Shown piece after piece: positions 1 through 9,781 of a DNA stretch of 64,000 nucleotides (position 1 is its first letter; each line of letters opens with the position of its first letter). Source of the stretch: Leeuwenhoekiella polynyae (GTDB taxonomy: Bacteria > Bacteroidota > Bacteroidia > Flavobacteriales > Flavobacteriaceae). The notes beneath the pieces were generated by a model. The model saw only the letters and a list, made by a program, of their open reading frames with translations, was not told the DNA's origin and made no database searches. Location: assembly GCF_042683665.1 (NCBI RefSeq), contig NZ_JBHUOO010000010.1; one strand, 5' to 3'. The position numbers were made by a program, and so were the translations under genes.

Positions 1-717
1 GAATTTCTTATTGAAGGTGTACGCGAAATCAATCTTGCCCTACAAGCAGGTTTTGAGTTGACACGTATTCTATTTTGTGATGCTATTGCAAATGCTGAAG
101 AATTGCAATTGCTTCAATCTAAGCTGGATAAAAATGTAGCGCAAATTGCAGTTACAGAAGAAGTCTATAAAAAAATAGCGTATCGCTCAGGCACAGAAGG
201 AATTGTCGCTTCCGCGATAGCGAAACAAAATCAACTAACTGATTTACAATTACCCAAAAATCCATTAATTCTCATCGCTGAAGCACCTGAGAAACCAGGG
301 AATATAGGAGCACTGTTGCGAACTGCAGATGCTGCCGGAGTTGATGCCTTTATTCTTGCCAACCCGCGTACAGATCTTTATAATCCAAATATTATACGGT
401 CTAGTGTTGGTGGTGTTTTTACTACGCAAATTGCCACCGGTAAAACCGAAGAAGTCTTGACCTTTTTAAAAGAAAAAAAAATCAGTATTTATGCGGCTAT
501 CTTACAAGAAGCTATTTCTTATGAGAAGCAAGATTTCACCGGCTCCACAGCAATAGTCGTAGGAACAGAAGCAGACGGACTTTCTGAAGAATGGCGTAAA
601 CAATCAACGCAAAATATCATCATCCCGATGCAAGGTAAAATTGATTCTATGAATGTTTCTGTTGCTGCATCTATCTTGATTTTTGAAGCCCGCAGACAAC
701 GCGGTTTTAAGAAATAA
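1..717 (+). CDS. TrmH/SpoU-family RNA 2'-O-methyltransferase (5' end outside window)
   Basis: The frame is open from base 1, so the gene begins before the window; 238 residues are visible. The three SpoU motifs are present in order: a PGNIGALLRTADAAG stretch, VVGTEADGLSEEW, and IPMQGKIDSMNVSVAASI near the C-terminus. These build the trefoil-knot S-adenosylmethionine site, and the family methylates ribose 2'-OH groups of rRNA or tRNA in the cytoplasm. The substrate cannot be told from this sequence. The visible part includes the end of an N-terminal substrate-binding domain and the catalytic domain. The M48 protease gene follows 11 bp downstream on the same strand, so co-transcription is likely. 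Confidence 0.93.
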   Translation, partial: EFLIEGVREINLALQAGFELTRILFCDAIANAEELQLLQSKLDKNVAQIAVTEEVYKKIAYRSGTEGIVASAIAKQNQLTDLQLPKNPLILIAEAPEKPGNIGALLRTADAAGVDAFILANPRTDLYNPNIIRSSVGGVFTTQIATGKTEEVLTFLKEKKISIYAAILQEAISYEKQDFTGSTAIVVGTEADGLSEEWRKQSTQNIIIPMQGKIDSMNVSVAASILIFEARRQRGFKK

Positions 718-728
718 TATAACTCACT

Positions 729-1967
729 ATGACCCCAACACTCGTTTTTTATATCATCATCGGTTTTATCGTAATTAGTTTTGTGATCGATCAAATTCTA
801 GACGCTTTAAACGTGAAGCATTTTGATGATCCCATTCCTCAGGAATTGGCTGATGTTTATGATGAAGAAAGCTATCGCAAATCGCAAGACTATAAAAAAG
901 TTAATGCAAAATTCTCAACACGGACTTCGAGTTTCATGCTCGTAGTGACACTAGCTTTTTTCTTTGCAGATGGTTTTGCGTTTGTTGATAATTTAGCTCG
1001 GTCAGTAAGTTCAAATGAGATCATTGTTGGTCTTATTTTTTTCGGAATTATCATGATTGGCTCAGATATTCTCACAACACCCTTTAGTTATTACAAAACC
1101 TTTGTTATAGAAGAACGCTTCGGTTTTAACAAGTCAACTCCTGCCCTATTTTTTATGGATAAGCTCAAAGGTTGGTTGATGACTATTATTGTCGGCGGTG
1201 GTTTACTCGCTTTGGTAATCTGGTTTTATCAACTAAGCGGAAGTTCTTTTTGGCTTTACGCCTGGATCGTTTTTGCGGTTTTTGCGGTGGTGATGAATAT
1301 GTTTTACGCCAAACTCATTGTACCGCTTTTCAATAAACAACAACCGCTGGAGGAAGGTTCGCTTCGTGTAAAAATTGAGCAATACGCTGCAACTGTAGGT
1401 TTTAAACTGAATAATATTTTTGTAATTGACGGCTCTAAACGCAGCACAAAAGCCAATGCGTATTTCTCAGGATTTGGTTCAGAAAAAAGAATCACACTAT
1501 ACGACACATTAATTAATGATCTGGAAGAAGAAGAGATTGTTGCCGTTCTGGCACACGAAGTTGGTCATTACCAGAAGAACCACATTATTATCAACTTAGT
1601 TACTTCAATTTTACTTACCGGTTTTACGCTTTGGTTATTAGGCAGTTTTATAAGTATGCCTATTTTTTCTGAAGCGCTAGGTGTAACTCAGCCTAGTTTT
1701 CACATCGGTTTGATCGCTTTTGGAGTTTTATACACGCCTATTTCTGGAATTACCGGATTTTTAATGAGCTTGCTATCGCGAAAGTTTGAATATCAAGCTG
1801 ATAATTACGCAAAAGACACCTACGCAGGTGAACCGCTCATACGTTCGCTTAAAAAACTTTCTCGCAATAGCCTCAGCAATTTAACTCCGCATCCGCTATA
1901 TGTAAAATTACATTACTCACACCCTACCTTATTGCAACGCTATCGCAATTTAAAAGGTCTTAAATAA
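729..1967 (+). CDS. M48 family membrane metalloprotease (Ste24/CAAX protease-like)
   Basis: The 412-residue protein has an N-terminal membrane segment, further hydrophobic segments near residues 65-125 and 145-200, and the zinc site HEVGH at residues 276-280. After two more membrane segments a second metal-ligand region follows (SRKFEYQADNYA), matching the Ste24 layout. Family members cleave C-terminal to prenylated cysteines in eukaryotes; in bacteria they are thought to act in membrane protein quality control. Size and topology fit full-length Ste24-type enzymes. The spacing of 11 bp to the methyltransferase suggests one transcript. The substrate in this organism is unknown. Confidence 0.93.
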   Translation: MTPTLVFYIIIGFIVISFVIDQILDALNVKHFDDPIPQELADVYDEESYRKSQDYKKVNAKFSTRTSSFMLVVTLAFFFADGFAFVDNLARSVSSNEIIVGLIFFGIIMIGSDILTTPFSYYKTFVIEERFGFNKSTPALFFMDKLKGWLMTIIVGGGLLALVIWFYQLSGSSFWLYAWIVFAVFAVVMNMFYAKLIVPLFNKQQPLEEGSLRVKIEQYAATVGFKLNNIFVIDGSKRSTKANAYFSGFGSEKRITLYDTLINDLEEEEIVAVLAHEVGHYQKNHIIINLVTSILLTGFTLWLLGSFISMPIFSEALGVTQPSFHIGLIAFGVLYTPISGITGFLMSLLSRKFEYQADNYAKDTYAGEPLIRSLKKLSRNSLSNLTPHPLYVKLHYSHPTLLQRYRNLKGLK

Positions 1968-2030
1968 GAGTTTGAGCTGATTTAAAGCATACTATTTTTT
2001 TAAAATCTATTTCTGAATAGAAGCGGTATT

Positions 2031-2038
2031 TACATTTG
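2031..2038 (+). promoter_or_regulatory. Candidate -7 box for the RelA/SpoT gene
   Basis: TACATTTG matches the Bacteroidota -7 consensus TAnnTTTG and lies 31 bp before the ATG. A clear -33 TTG is not seen. An alternative pairing uses the TTTG at 2035-2038 as a -33 element with TACTTTTA at 2058-2065, exactly 19 bp apart, which would give an almost leaderless mRNA. Confidence 0.45.
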
Positions 2039-2069
2039 CTTTTTTAGGATATAGTTGTACTTTTAAATT

Positions 2070-4286
2070 ATGACTACGGTTGATATAGAAAAAGAAAATA
2101 AAGAGCTTACCAGGCGTTATAAAGAATTATTGCGCATAAGTTACCGCACGCTTTCTGATGATGATAAAAAAATGATCAGAAAAGCTTTTGAGATAGCTGT
2201 AGATGCGCATAAAGATCAGCGTCGGAAATCTGGGGAAGCCTATGTTTTTCACCCACTAGCTGTAGCACGTATTGTTGCCAGTGAGATTGGTATGGATGCG
2301 ACTTCTATTGCCGCCGCCCTCTTGCACGATGTTGTGGAAGACACCTCGTATACGCTTGAAGATCTGGAAGAATTATTTGGCCCCACTGTAGCGCGCATTG
2401 TTGACGGTCTTACTAAAATCTCTAATTTAAAGAAGCATCGGGATGTTTCTTTACAGGCAGAAAATTTTAGGAAAATGCTGCTTACCATAAACGATGACGT
2501 TAGGGTAATCATCATTAAGATTGCAGACCGTTTGCATAATATGCAAACGATGGACTCTATGCGGCCAGATAAGCAAGTAAAGATCGCTAGTGAAACACTT
2601 TATATCTATGCACCCCTTGCGCACCGTATAGGTCTTTACAACATTAAAACAGAGCTTGAAGATCTTGGTCTAAAGTACACCGAACCTGAAGTGTTTAAAA
2701 ACATTTCGCGTAAGATGAAAGAGACTAAAGAGCAGCAAGACCAATATATTGAAGAGTTTACCAAAGCTGTTGAACAATCGCTGGACAAGGAGATTTTGGA
2801 TTATGAAATAAAAGGCAGACCTAAATCTATTTACAGCATACGCCGAAAAATGCTCAAACAGAATATTCCGTTTGACGAAGTGTATGACAAATTTGCAATT
2901 AGAATTATTTACAAGGCTGCTCCTGAAAGCGAGAAATTTTTAGCCTGGAAAATATACTCCATAGTCACAGACCATTTTAGACCCAATCCTACGAGACTTC
3001 GTGACTGGATTTCCTCTCCTAAATCTACAGGATACGAAGCCTTGCACATCACGGTTATGGGACTCAGAGGACGTTGGGTTGAAGTTCAAATTCGTTCTGA
3101 CCGAATGAATGAGATTGCCGAGAAAGGTTATGCGGCGCATTATAAATATAAACAAGGTTCATCTAACGAGACAGACGAAGATCAAACTTTAGATCAATGG
3201 TTGAACCGTTTACAAGAAGCTTTAGAAAATAATGAGACTAATGCGGTAGATTTTGTTGAGCAGTTTAAGCTGAATCTTTACAATAAAGAGATTTTTGTCT
3301 TTACACCTCAAGGAGAATTAAAATCACTTCCTAAAGCTGCAACACCTTTAGATTTTGCGTTCAGTATTCATACCGAAGTGGGTATGCATACTCGCGGAGC
3401 ACGTGTTAATGGCAAATTAGTTCCGTTGAGTCACGAACTTAAAAGTGGTGATCAGGTAGAGATCATTACCTCAGAACACGCTAAACCTAATAATAACTGG
3501 TTAGATTACGCCACAACAGCGCGTGCACGTTCTAAAATTAAGTCTTCTTTAAAAGACGAGAAAAAAACCATTGCAGAAGACGGGAAAGTTATCCTTACAC
3601 GCAAATTACGCTCTCAAAAGATCAATCTTGATGAGAATGTGATCAACGAAATGGTTATTTATTTTAAACTAAAAACCAGTCTGGATTTGTTTTACCGCGT
3701 TGGGATAGGTACAATAGACAACAAGATGATAAAAGAATATGCTACTTCCCGTAGCAATGCTTTTGTCACCTTCTTTAAAAATAAAATACGTAAAGCTCCC
3801 GTAGCGGAGCATGTAAATAAAGATGAGATTACCGAAAAGTATGATCTTTTAGTTTTTGGCAAAGACGAGCAAAAATTAGATTATACTTTGGCACAATGCT
3901 GCAACCCTATTCCAGGGGACAAGGTTTTTGGGTTCACAACGGTTTCAGAAGGCATAAAAGTACATAAACAGAACTGTCCCAATTCAATCTCGTTACAAAG
4001 CAATTACGCTTATAGAATTATTCCTGCTAAATGGATAGATTCATCTGCTCAGGAATTTAAAGCAGACTTAGAGTTAACCGGCATCGATACCCTTGGGCTT
4101 GTTAATCACGTTACCCGTGAGATTTCAGAACATATGCATGTAAATATGCGTAATCTGAATTTCACAACAAACGACGGTGTTTTTAAAGGAAATATTACCG
4201 TCATTGTTCAAAACAAAGAGCATTTACGCAGGCTTATAGAAAACTTAAAAAAAATAAACGGTATCGACAAAGTCATACGCCTGTAA
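2070..4286 (+). CDS. Bifunctional (p)ppGpp synthetase/hydrolase, RelA/SpoT family
   Basis: The 738-residue protein has the full long-RSH layout. The HD hydrolase domain carries H61 and the H86-D87 pair in LLHDVVEDT, so the hydrolase looks intact. The synthetase domain follows around residues 250-370, then a TGS domain starting at IFVFTPQGELKSLP, a C610-C611 conserved cysteine region (LAQCCNPIPGD) and a C-terminal ACT domain. It makes and breaks the alarmone (p)ppGpp in response to starvation. It is the only RSH gene in the window. It is preceded by its own candidate promoter and followed 24 bp later by a Fur-family gene. Confidence 0.96.
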   Translation: MTTVDIEKENKELTRRYKELLRISYRTLSDDDKKMIRKAFEIAVDAHKDQRRKSGEAYVFHPLAVARIVASEIGMDATSIAAALLHDVVEDTSYTLEDLEELFGPTVARIVDGLTKISNLKKHRDVSLQAENFRKMLLTINDDVRVIIIKIADRLHNMQTMDSMRPDKQVKIASETLYIYAPLAHRIGLYNIKTELEDLGLKYTEPEVFKNISRKMKETKEQQDQYIEEFTKAVEQSLDKEILDYEIKGRPKSIYSIRRKMLKQNIPFDEVYDKFAIRIIYKAAPESEKFLAWKIYSIVTDHFRPNPTRLRDWISSPKSTGYEALHITVMGLRGRWVEVQIRSDRMNEIAEKGYAAHYKYKQGSSNETDEDQTLDQWLNRLQEALENNETNAVDFVEQFKLNLYNKEIFVFTPQGELKSLPKAATPLDFAFSIHTEVGMHTRGARVNGKLVPLSHELKSGDQVEIITSEHAKPNNNWLDYATTARARSKIKSSLKDEKKTIAEDGKVILTRKLRSQKINLDENVINEMVIYFKLKTSLDLFYRVGIGTIDNKMIKEYATSRSNAFVTFFKNKIRKAPVAEHVNKDEITEKYDLLVFGKDEQKLDYTLAQCCNPIPGDKVFGFTTVSEGIKVHKQNCPNSISLQSNYAYRIIPAKWIDSSAQEFKADLELTGIDTLGLVNHVTREISEHMHVNMRNLNFTTNDGVFKGNITVIVQNKEHLRRLIENLKKINGIDKVIRL

Positions 4287-4291
4287 ATACG

Positions 4292-4299
4292 TAACTTTG
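4292..4299 (+). promoter_or_regulatory. Candidate -7 box for the fur-like gene
   Basis: TAACTTTG matches TAnnTTTG and lies 11 bp before the ATG at 4311. It sits just after the relA/spoT stop codon, so fur-purA may have its own start point with a very short leader. No convincing -33 TTG is visible. Confidence 0.45.
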
Positions 4300-4310
4300 C
4301 ACCCTCTATT

Positions 4311-4796
4311 ATGGTACCTAAAGCAACAATAAATAAAGATCAAGAAGTCGTAAAGAACGTCTTCACTAAGTTTCTAGAAGAGAACGGTCATCGTAAAACT
4401 CCTGAGCGCTATGCGATTTTACAGGAGATTTACAATTACAAAGACCACTTTGATATAGAAACGTTGTACATCAGTATGAAGAACAAAAAATATCGGGTTA
4501 GTAGGGCTACGCTTTACAACACGATAGAACTTCTACTGGCCTGTGGCCTTGTACGCAAACATCAGTTTGGGCAAAATCAATCTCAATATGAGAAATCTTA
4601 TTTTGACAAACAGCACGATCACGTTATTTTAACTGATACCGGTGAGGTTATAGAATTTTGCGACCCACGTATTCAATCTATTAAGAAAACCATTGAAGAG
4701 GTTTTTAATATAGAGATTAACAAACACTCCCTTTATTTTTACGGTACCCGCAAAGAGAATTCAACAGAAAACACAACCGAAGACAATAACTCATAA
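4311..4796 (+). CDS. Fur-family transcriptional regulator
   Basis: The 161-residue protein has a winged-helix DNA-binding part (HRKTPERYAILQEIY, then RVSRATLYNTIELL) followed by the dimerisation and metal-binding part with HDHVILTDTGEVIEFCD. The family senses Fe, Zn or peroxide. Only one cysteine is seen in the usual CxxC region, so a Cys4 structural zinc site is unlikely here. The stop codon abuts the purA ATG with no gap, suggesting coupled translation. Whether it is Fur, Zur or PerR cannot be settled from sequence. Confidence 0.92.
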   Translation: MVPKATINKDQEVVKNVFTKFLEENGHRKTPERYAILQEIYNYKDHFDIETLYISMKNKKYRVSRATLYNTIELLLACGLVRKHQFGQNQSQYEKSYFDKQHDHVILTDTGEVIEFCDPRIQSIKKTIEEVFNIEINKHSLYFYGTRKENSTENTTEDNNS

Positions 4797-6068
4797 ATGG
4801 CAGTAGATTTACTTCTAGGTCTCCAATGGGGAGACGAGGGTAAGGGCAAAATTGTAGATGTCCTTACAAAAGATTATGATATTATAGCCCGTTTTCAAGG
4901 CGGACCAAATGCGGGTCACACGCTTGAATTTGATGGTATCAAACACGTTTTACACACAATCCCTTCTGGTATTTTTCACGAGAATGCGATCAACTTAGTT
5001 GGTAACGGCGTTGTGATTGATCCGGTTATCTTTAAAAAAGAATTAGACAATCTTGCTCAGTTTAAACTGAACATCAAAGAGAAATTACTTATTTCTCGCA
5101 AAGCGCATTTAATTCTACCTACACACCGTCTTCTTGATGCAGCTTCTGAAGCTTCAAAAGGTAAGGCAAAAATAGGGTCTACCCTAAAAGGAATTGGTCC
5201 TACTTATATGGACAAAACTGGTCGTAACGGGATTCGTGTAGGAGATCTTGAACTTGCAGATTGGAAAGATCGTTATGCTTCTCTTAGAGATAAGCATATT
5301 GATATGATTGATTTCTACGATGCAAAAATTGAGTTTGATCTTAAAGAATTAGAATCTGAATTTTTTAAAGCTGTTGAAGTTTTAAAATCATTGACTTTTA
5401 TTGATTCTGAAGAGTATCTATACCAAGCACAACAAGCCGGAAAATCAATCTTGGCAGAAGGCGCACAAGGTTCTTTGCTTGATATTGATTTTGGTACTTA
5501 TCCATTTGTAACTTCTTCAAATACTACTGCTGCCGGTGCATGTACCGGTCTGGGAGTTGCTCCTAATCAAATAGGAGATGTATTTGGTATTTTTAAAGCA
5601 TATACCACACGTGTGGGTTCTGGCCCATTCCCTACCGAACTTTTTGACGAAGTTGGTGAAACTATGGGACGCGTAGGTAATGAGTTTGGTGCTACTACTG
5701 GTAGACCACGTCGCTGCGGTTGGTTAGATCTTGTAGCACTCAAATATGCAGTACACGTAAACGGTGTTACTCAATTGATGATGATGAAAGGTGATGTATT
5801 GAGCGGTTTTGATACCCTTAAGATTTGTACACAATACAAATACAAGGGCGAAGTTATAGATCACTTACCTTATAATATTGAGCCTGAAAACGTAGAGCCT
5901 GTTTATTCAGAAATGAAAGGCTGGGAAGAAGATCTTACTAAAATGAAAGGTGATGAACAATTACCTAAAGAGCTCAATGCTTATATTGAGTTTTTAGAAA
6001 AAGAGCTGAATGTGCCTATTAAAATTGTTTCTGTTGGTCCAGACCGTACACAAACAATTCACAGATAG
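4797..6068 (+). CDS. purA: Adenylosuccinate synthetase
   Basis: The 423-residue protein carries the signature WGDEGKGK, with catalytic D13 and H41 (GPNAGHTLEFDG) at the family's usual positions. The IMP and aspartate loops (GSTLKGIGPTYMDK, TTGRPRRCGWLD) are intact. It joins IMP and aspartate using GTP, the first committed step to AMP. Length is normal. It starts directly after the fur-like stop codon and is followed by a strong terminator at 6094-6124. Confidence 0.97.
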   Translation: MAVDLLLGLQWGDEGKGKIVDVLTKDYDIIARFQGGPNAGHTLEFDGIKHVLHTIPSGIFHENAINLVGNGVVIDPVIFKKELDNLAQFKLNIKEKLLISRKAHLILPTHRLLDAASEASKGKAKIGSTLKGIGPTYMDKTGRNGIRVGDLELADWKDRYASLRDKHIDMIDFYDAKIEFDLKELESEFFKAVEVLKSLTFIDSEEYLYQAQQAGKSILAEGAQGSLLDIDFGTYPFVTSSNTTAAGACTGLGVAPNQIGDVFGIFKAYTTRVGSGPFPTELFDEVGETMGRVGNEFGATTGRPRRCGWLDLVALKYAVHVNGVTQLMMMKGDVLSGFDTLKICTQYKYKGEVIDHLPYNIEPENVEPVYSEMKGWEEDLTKMKGDEQLPKELNAYIEFLEKELNVPIKIVSVGPDRTQTIHR

Positions 6069-6093
6069 TCTGACAATTCTTATTGGAATATTT

Positions 6094-6124
6094 AAAAACC
6101 GAAGCAAAATGCTTCGGTTTTTTT
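6094..6124 (+). terminator. Rho-independent terminator after purA
   Basis: An inverted repeat AAAAACCGAAGC / GCTTCGGTTTTT with a 5-base loop ends in a run of T, 26 bp after the purA stop. Confidence 0.88.
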
Positions 6125-6202
6125 ATGCTTTATTTCTGAATTAATTATAATACTCGCAAACTCTTAAACCCTACATTTACAAAGTCTTAACAACGACAAA
6201 TT

Positions 6203-7255
6203 ATGAAACTTTTTCAGTGCTCCAACTGCAACAACCCAGTCTATTTTGAAAATACTTCTTGCGAAAAATGTGGTAACGATCTAGGCTACCTTTATGAAGA
6301 TGAAAAAATCATTTCGTTCCCGATGAATAGCCTTCCGGTTGCTAATCCCGTAAATAAGGAACAAGTTCTGTTGTATTGCGCAAATTATGAGTTAGACGCT
6401 TGTAACTGGTTAGTCCCTGCTAAAAGTGATAATCCTTATTGCGAAGCTTGTAGTACCAATCATATTATTCCAGATTTGAGTTATCCTGAAAATAAACTCG
6501 ACTGGCAAAAAATTGAAGCAGCAAAGCGCCGGTTATTTTACAGTTTACATAAGTTGAAACTTCCGGTGAAATTCATCATAGACGATGCTCCTTTTAACCT
6601 CTCCTTCGATTTTTTAGCTTCAGATCCTAATGATCCTAACGGTGTTAAGACTGGTCATAATAACGGACTCATAACCTTAAATATTCAGGAAGCAAATGCT
6701 GCTCACAGAGAATATATTAAAGAACAACTTTCTGAACGCTATCGTACTTTATTAGGCCATTTCAGACATGAAGTTGGTCACTTTTATTGGGATGTTTTGA
6801 TAAAAAATAATCCACAGAACTTGAAAGAATTCAGAGCGCTTTTTGGTGACGACCGAGAAGATTATGGTGAAGCGTTGCAAAAACATTATAAAAACGGAGC
6901 CCCAGATAATTGGCGAGATAATTACATCAGCAGTTATGCCACAATGCACGCCTGGGAAGATTGGGCAGAAACCTGGGCACATTACTTACATTTGATGGAC
7001 GTGCTTGAGACTTCGTTTAATTTCGGTCTTACACTAGACCCTGAAATTTCAAAAGTTCCCAACCTGAGGGTTGCTTGTGATTTTGATCCATATGATGGTG
7101 CAGATATGCGTAAGATCATTAAGCACTACTTACCACTCACCTACTCGATCAATTCTCTAAACAGAAGTATGGGCCACGCAGATGCTTATCCCTTTATTTT
7201 GTCAGAACCCGTGATCAAAAAGTTAAACTTCATTCATAAAGTTGTGCATTTATAA
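6203..7255 (+). CDS. Zinc-ribbon putative zinc-binding metallopeptidase (PF15887 type)
   Basis: The 350-residue protein begins with CSNC and CEKC pairs, then another cysteine set (YCEAC), forming zinc-ribbon-like parts within the first 90 residues. The catalytic-looking motif HEVGHFYWD lies near residues 189-197, with a downstream DWAETWAHYLH stretch that could give the third ligand. The family is predicted to be a cytoplasmic metallopeptidase; substrates are unknown. There is no signal peptide. It stands alone behind the purA terminator and is followed by the CYTH gene 51 bp on. Confidence 0.88.
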   Translation: MKLFQCSNCNNPVYFENTSCEKCGNDLGYLYEDEKIISFPMNSLPVANPVNKEQVLLYCANYELDACNWLVPAKSDNPYCEACSTNHIIPDLSYPENKLDWQKIEAAKRRLFYSLHKLKLPVKFIIDDAPFNLSFDFLASDPNDPNGVKTGHNNGLITLNIQEANAAHREYIKEQLSERYRTLLGHFRHEVGHFYWDVLIKNNPQNLKEFRALFGDDREDYGEALQKHYKNGAPDNWRDNYISSYATMHAWEDWAETWAHYLHLMDVLETSFNFGLTLDPEISKVPNLRVACDFDPYDGADMRKIIKHYLPLTYSINSLNRSMGHADAYPFILSEPVIKKLNFIHKVVHL

Positions 7256-7306
7256 GTGTGAGGCTTGCTTGCAAAGCATTAATTTTAAGCTTAAAAGTGC
7301 TTAACT

Positions 7307-7876
7307 ATGTATGAAGTAGAACTTACGGCTCGTCTTAAAAATTATGATCAAACCCGAGAGATAATTCAGAAATTGAATCCTATTTCTCAGTTTCAATTGG
7401 ACTACGATGATCGCTATTTTGATAAGAACAATAAGCTAACAGCAGAAGATCAGGAGTTTCGCTTGCGCACTAAAACCAATTTAGATTCCGGCGAATCTAA
7501 ACATTATTTAACTTTTAAAGACAAACCTTTTGATAAGGTCACACGTTCTAAACCTGAATACGAAACCATCGTTTTAGATCATCACAATTCTGAGCAAATA
7601 CTGTTTCATTTAGGATATACAAAAACCGCTCACTACACCAAGCACTGTGAAGTTTTCAACCTAAATTATGAGGGCGCTGCTGTTGAAATTGCGCTTGTTC
7701 AATTTGATGAACTGCAAGATTCTTTTATAGAGATCGAAACTACAACTGCTAAACATGCTGAAACTGATGCACTTTTTGAAAAACTCTATCGCTTACTGGC
7801 AGACTTAGAACTCTCTAAAGATGACCTAACCGAAGATTTTTATATTGAAATGATAAAAGAAGCGCAATCGGTTTAA
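7307..7876 (+). CDS. CYTH-domain protein (class IV adenylate cyclase-like)
   Basis: The 189-residue protein is a single CYTH domain: N-terminal YEVELTARL, then RYFDKNNKLTAEDQEFRLRTKT, LTFKDKP and acidic strand SFIEIET. CYTH enzymes work on triphosphates in a beta-barrel tunnel, as class IV adenylate cyclases or tripolyphosphatases. The signature ExExK is partly changed: E3 and E5 are present but the usual lysine is a threonine (T7). The true reaction is therefore uncertain. The gene ends 78 bp before the OstA-like gene. Confidence 0.85.
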   Translation: MYEVELTARLKNYDQTREIIQKLNPISQFQLDYDDRYFDKNNKLTAEDQEFRLRTKTNLDSGESKHYLTFKDKPFDKVTRSKPEYETIVLDHHNSEQILFHLGYTKTAHYTKHCEVFNLNYEGAAVEIALVQFDELQDSFIEIETTTAKHAETDALFEKLYRLLADLELSKDDLTEDFYIEMIKEAQSV

Positions 7877-7932
7877 AAATAATAGCTTTCATATTTGACT
7901 AAAGGGAATACTTTAACCGCTGCTTTTTCCGT

Positions 7933-7940
7933 TATATTTG
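7933..7940 (+). promoter_or_regulatory. Candidate -7 box for the OstA-like gene
   Basis: TATATTTG matches TAnnTTTG and ends 14 bp before the ATG at 7955. Its position supports that ATG rather than an in-frame TTG at 7895, which would lie upstream of the promoter. Confidence 0.5.
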
Positions 7941-7954
7941 CATCAAATTATATT

Positions 7955-9781
7955 ATGCCTGATTTTTTAAAAAACAGCCTCTTTTTTTTAATGTTTTTTC
8001 TCACTGCAAGCTCTTTTGCACAGGAAGGGAAAGAATTAGATATCACCTCAGATATTTCGCAAATAGATGAAGTAAAATATCCGGGAGCTCTGGTGATGTA
8101 TAAAAATACCAATCAGGTTTACATTCAGCATGAAGGTATAGAAATGTGGTGTGATCTGGCGTTTCATTATAAAAATGAAAATTTCGTCCGCGCCATTGGT
8201 AATGTCCGTATGAAACAAGGCGACACCATAAGTATGCGCAGTAACTATGGGGAGTACAACGGTAATACCCAATTTGCCTGGGCATCAGGAGGAGTGAATT
8301 TAAAAACACCAACCGCCACTTTAGATACCGATACGCTCTATTTTGACAGAATCAAACAACAAGCCTATTACCGCACCGGCGGAACCCTACGCGATACCGC
8401 AAGTGTAATCAACAGTAAAATAGGTAGATATTTTTTAGACCAAGACAAGTATTCGTTTATTCAGGATGTGGTGGTCACCAACCCGGAATATGTTATTGAA
8501 AGTGACCAACTCGATTTTTATTCAGAAAGTGGTGTGGCATACCTGTATGGACCTTCAACCATTACCAGTGAAGCTAGCACTGTTTATTGTGAACGGGGTT
8601 ACTATGATACCCGCAATGATAATGGATATTTTGTAAAAAATTCCCGAATAGATTATGACAACCGTACTGTTTTTGGAGACAGTTTATATTTTGACCGGCC
8701 TACCAATTTTGCTTCAGCAACTAATAATATTAAGGTTCTAGATACTGCTAACAATAGTGTCATTAAAGGGCATTATGCTGAAGTTTACAAGGATAAGGAT
8801 TCGGTTTTTATTACTAAAAAAGCGGTTGCAATAACCGTTCAGGATAACGATTCGATTTACATTCACGGAGACCGCCTTGTTGTTACCGGAATTCCCGAAA
8901 AACGTATTGTTCGCGGTTATTACAATGTACGCCTTTTTAAAAGTGATCTAAGCGGAAAGTCAGATTCTATACACATCAATCAGCAAACTGGATTGACACA
9001 AATGATTGGTAAACCTATTCTATGGAGCGGACTCAGCCAGATGACCGGTGATTCTATCCATTTAAAAAGCAATACCAAAACTGAGCAGCTCGATTCACTA
9101 AAAGTCTTTGAGAATGCATTTATGGCGCAGCAAGATACCATTCCGCTATTTGATCAGAAGGAAAAAACAGGATTCAACCAAGTAAAAGGCGATGTGCTTT
9201 ACGGTACATTTCTAGACAATGCGTTGCATCAAATAGATATTGTGAAAAATGCTGAGAGCATTAATTATATGCGTGGAGATGATGGTGTTTTACAAGGTAT
9301 AGACAAAAGCAAATCGGCTTCAATCACCGCAATTTTAGAAGAAAATGAATTAGTTGAAATCACAAAATGGAAACAAGTTGACGGTGAGGTTTACCCGCTT
9401 TCTAAATTCCCAATCGAGTCTAGAGAGTTCCCGGGATTGAACTGGCGTGGTGATGAACGTTTGCTGACCAAAGAAGATATCTTTAAAGGAGAAGCTCCGT
9501 TTACACTCACTAAAATTGAAGGCATTCCACTACCGGAGATTGATGAAGATTTCTTTGACAATAGCATCCCTGATGAAGAACTCGATATTCCTGAGGCTTC
9601 AAAATTAAATCCTTCAGACTTTAAAAACCGGGAAGAAGATGCACCTTCGATAGGTGTCCCTGTTAATGACAAAGCAACGATTCAAGAAGGAACAGATTCC
9701 ATAAAAACCCAAAAACCTCAACTCAAAGAACTACCCAAGCCAAAAGTTAAAGATTCAACAACTACAAATAATGAAGGCTGA
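7955..9781 (+). CDS. OstA/LptA-like envelope protein
   Basis: The 608-residue protein starts with a signal peptide (hydrophobic FFLMFFLTASSFAQ, cleavage after AQ) and continues as a beta-rich chain with repeated OstA-like strands such as GNVRMKQGDTISMRSNYGEYNG and VYLYGPSTI-type units. OstA/LptA domains carry lipopolysaccharide across the periplasm. The C-terminal 100 residues are proline- and acid-rich and probably disordered. The ATG at 7955 was chosen because it begins the signal peptide and follows a -7 box; a longer TTG start at 7895 is less likely. The last 11 bp overlap the aminotransferase gene, implying translational coupling. Confidence 0.88.
   Translation: MPDFLKNSLFFLMFFLTASSFAQEGKELDITSDISQIDEVKYPGALVMYKNTNQVYIQHEGIEMWCDLAFHYKNENFVRAIGNVRMKQGDTISMRSNYGEYNGNTQFAWASGGVNLKTPTATLDTDTLYFDRIKQQAYYRTGGTLRDTASVINSKIGRYFLDQDKYSFIQDVVVTNPEYVIESDQLDFYSESGVAYLYGPSTITSEASTVYCERGYYDTRNDNGYFVKNSRIDYDNRTVFGDSLYFDRPTNFASATNNIKVLDTANNSVIKGHYAEVYKDKDSVFITKKAVAITVQDNDSIYIHGDRLVVTGIPEKRIVRGYYNVRLFKSDLSGKSDSIHINQQTGLTQMIGKPILWSGLSQMTGDSIHLKSNTKTEQLDSLKVFENAFMAQQDTIPLFDQKEKTGFNQVKGDVLYGTFLDNALHQIDIVKNAESINYMRGDDGVLQGIDKSKSASITAILEENELVEITKWKQVDGEVYPLSKFPIESREFPGLNWRGDERLLTKEDIFKGEAPFTLTKIEGIPLPEIDEDFFDNSIPDEELDIPEASKLNPSDFKNREEDAPSIGVPVNDKATIQEGTDSIKTQKPQLKELPKPKVKDSTTTNNEG

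Noticed and set aside
7895..7954. TTG at 7895 as the start of the OstA-like gene
   Set aside because: It places 20 residues before the signal peptide and lies upstream of the -7 box at 7933.
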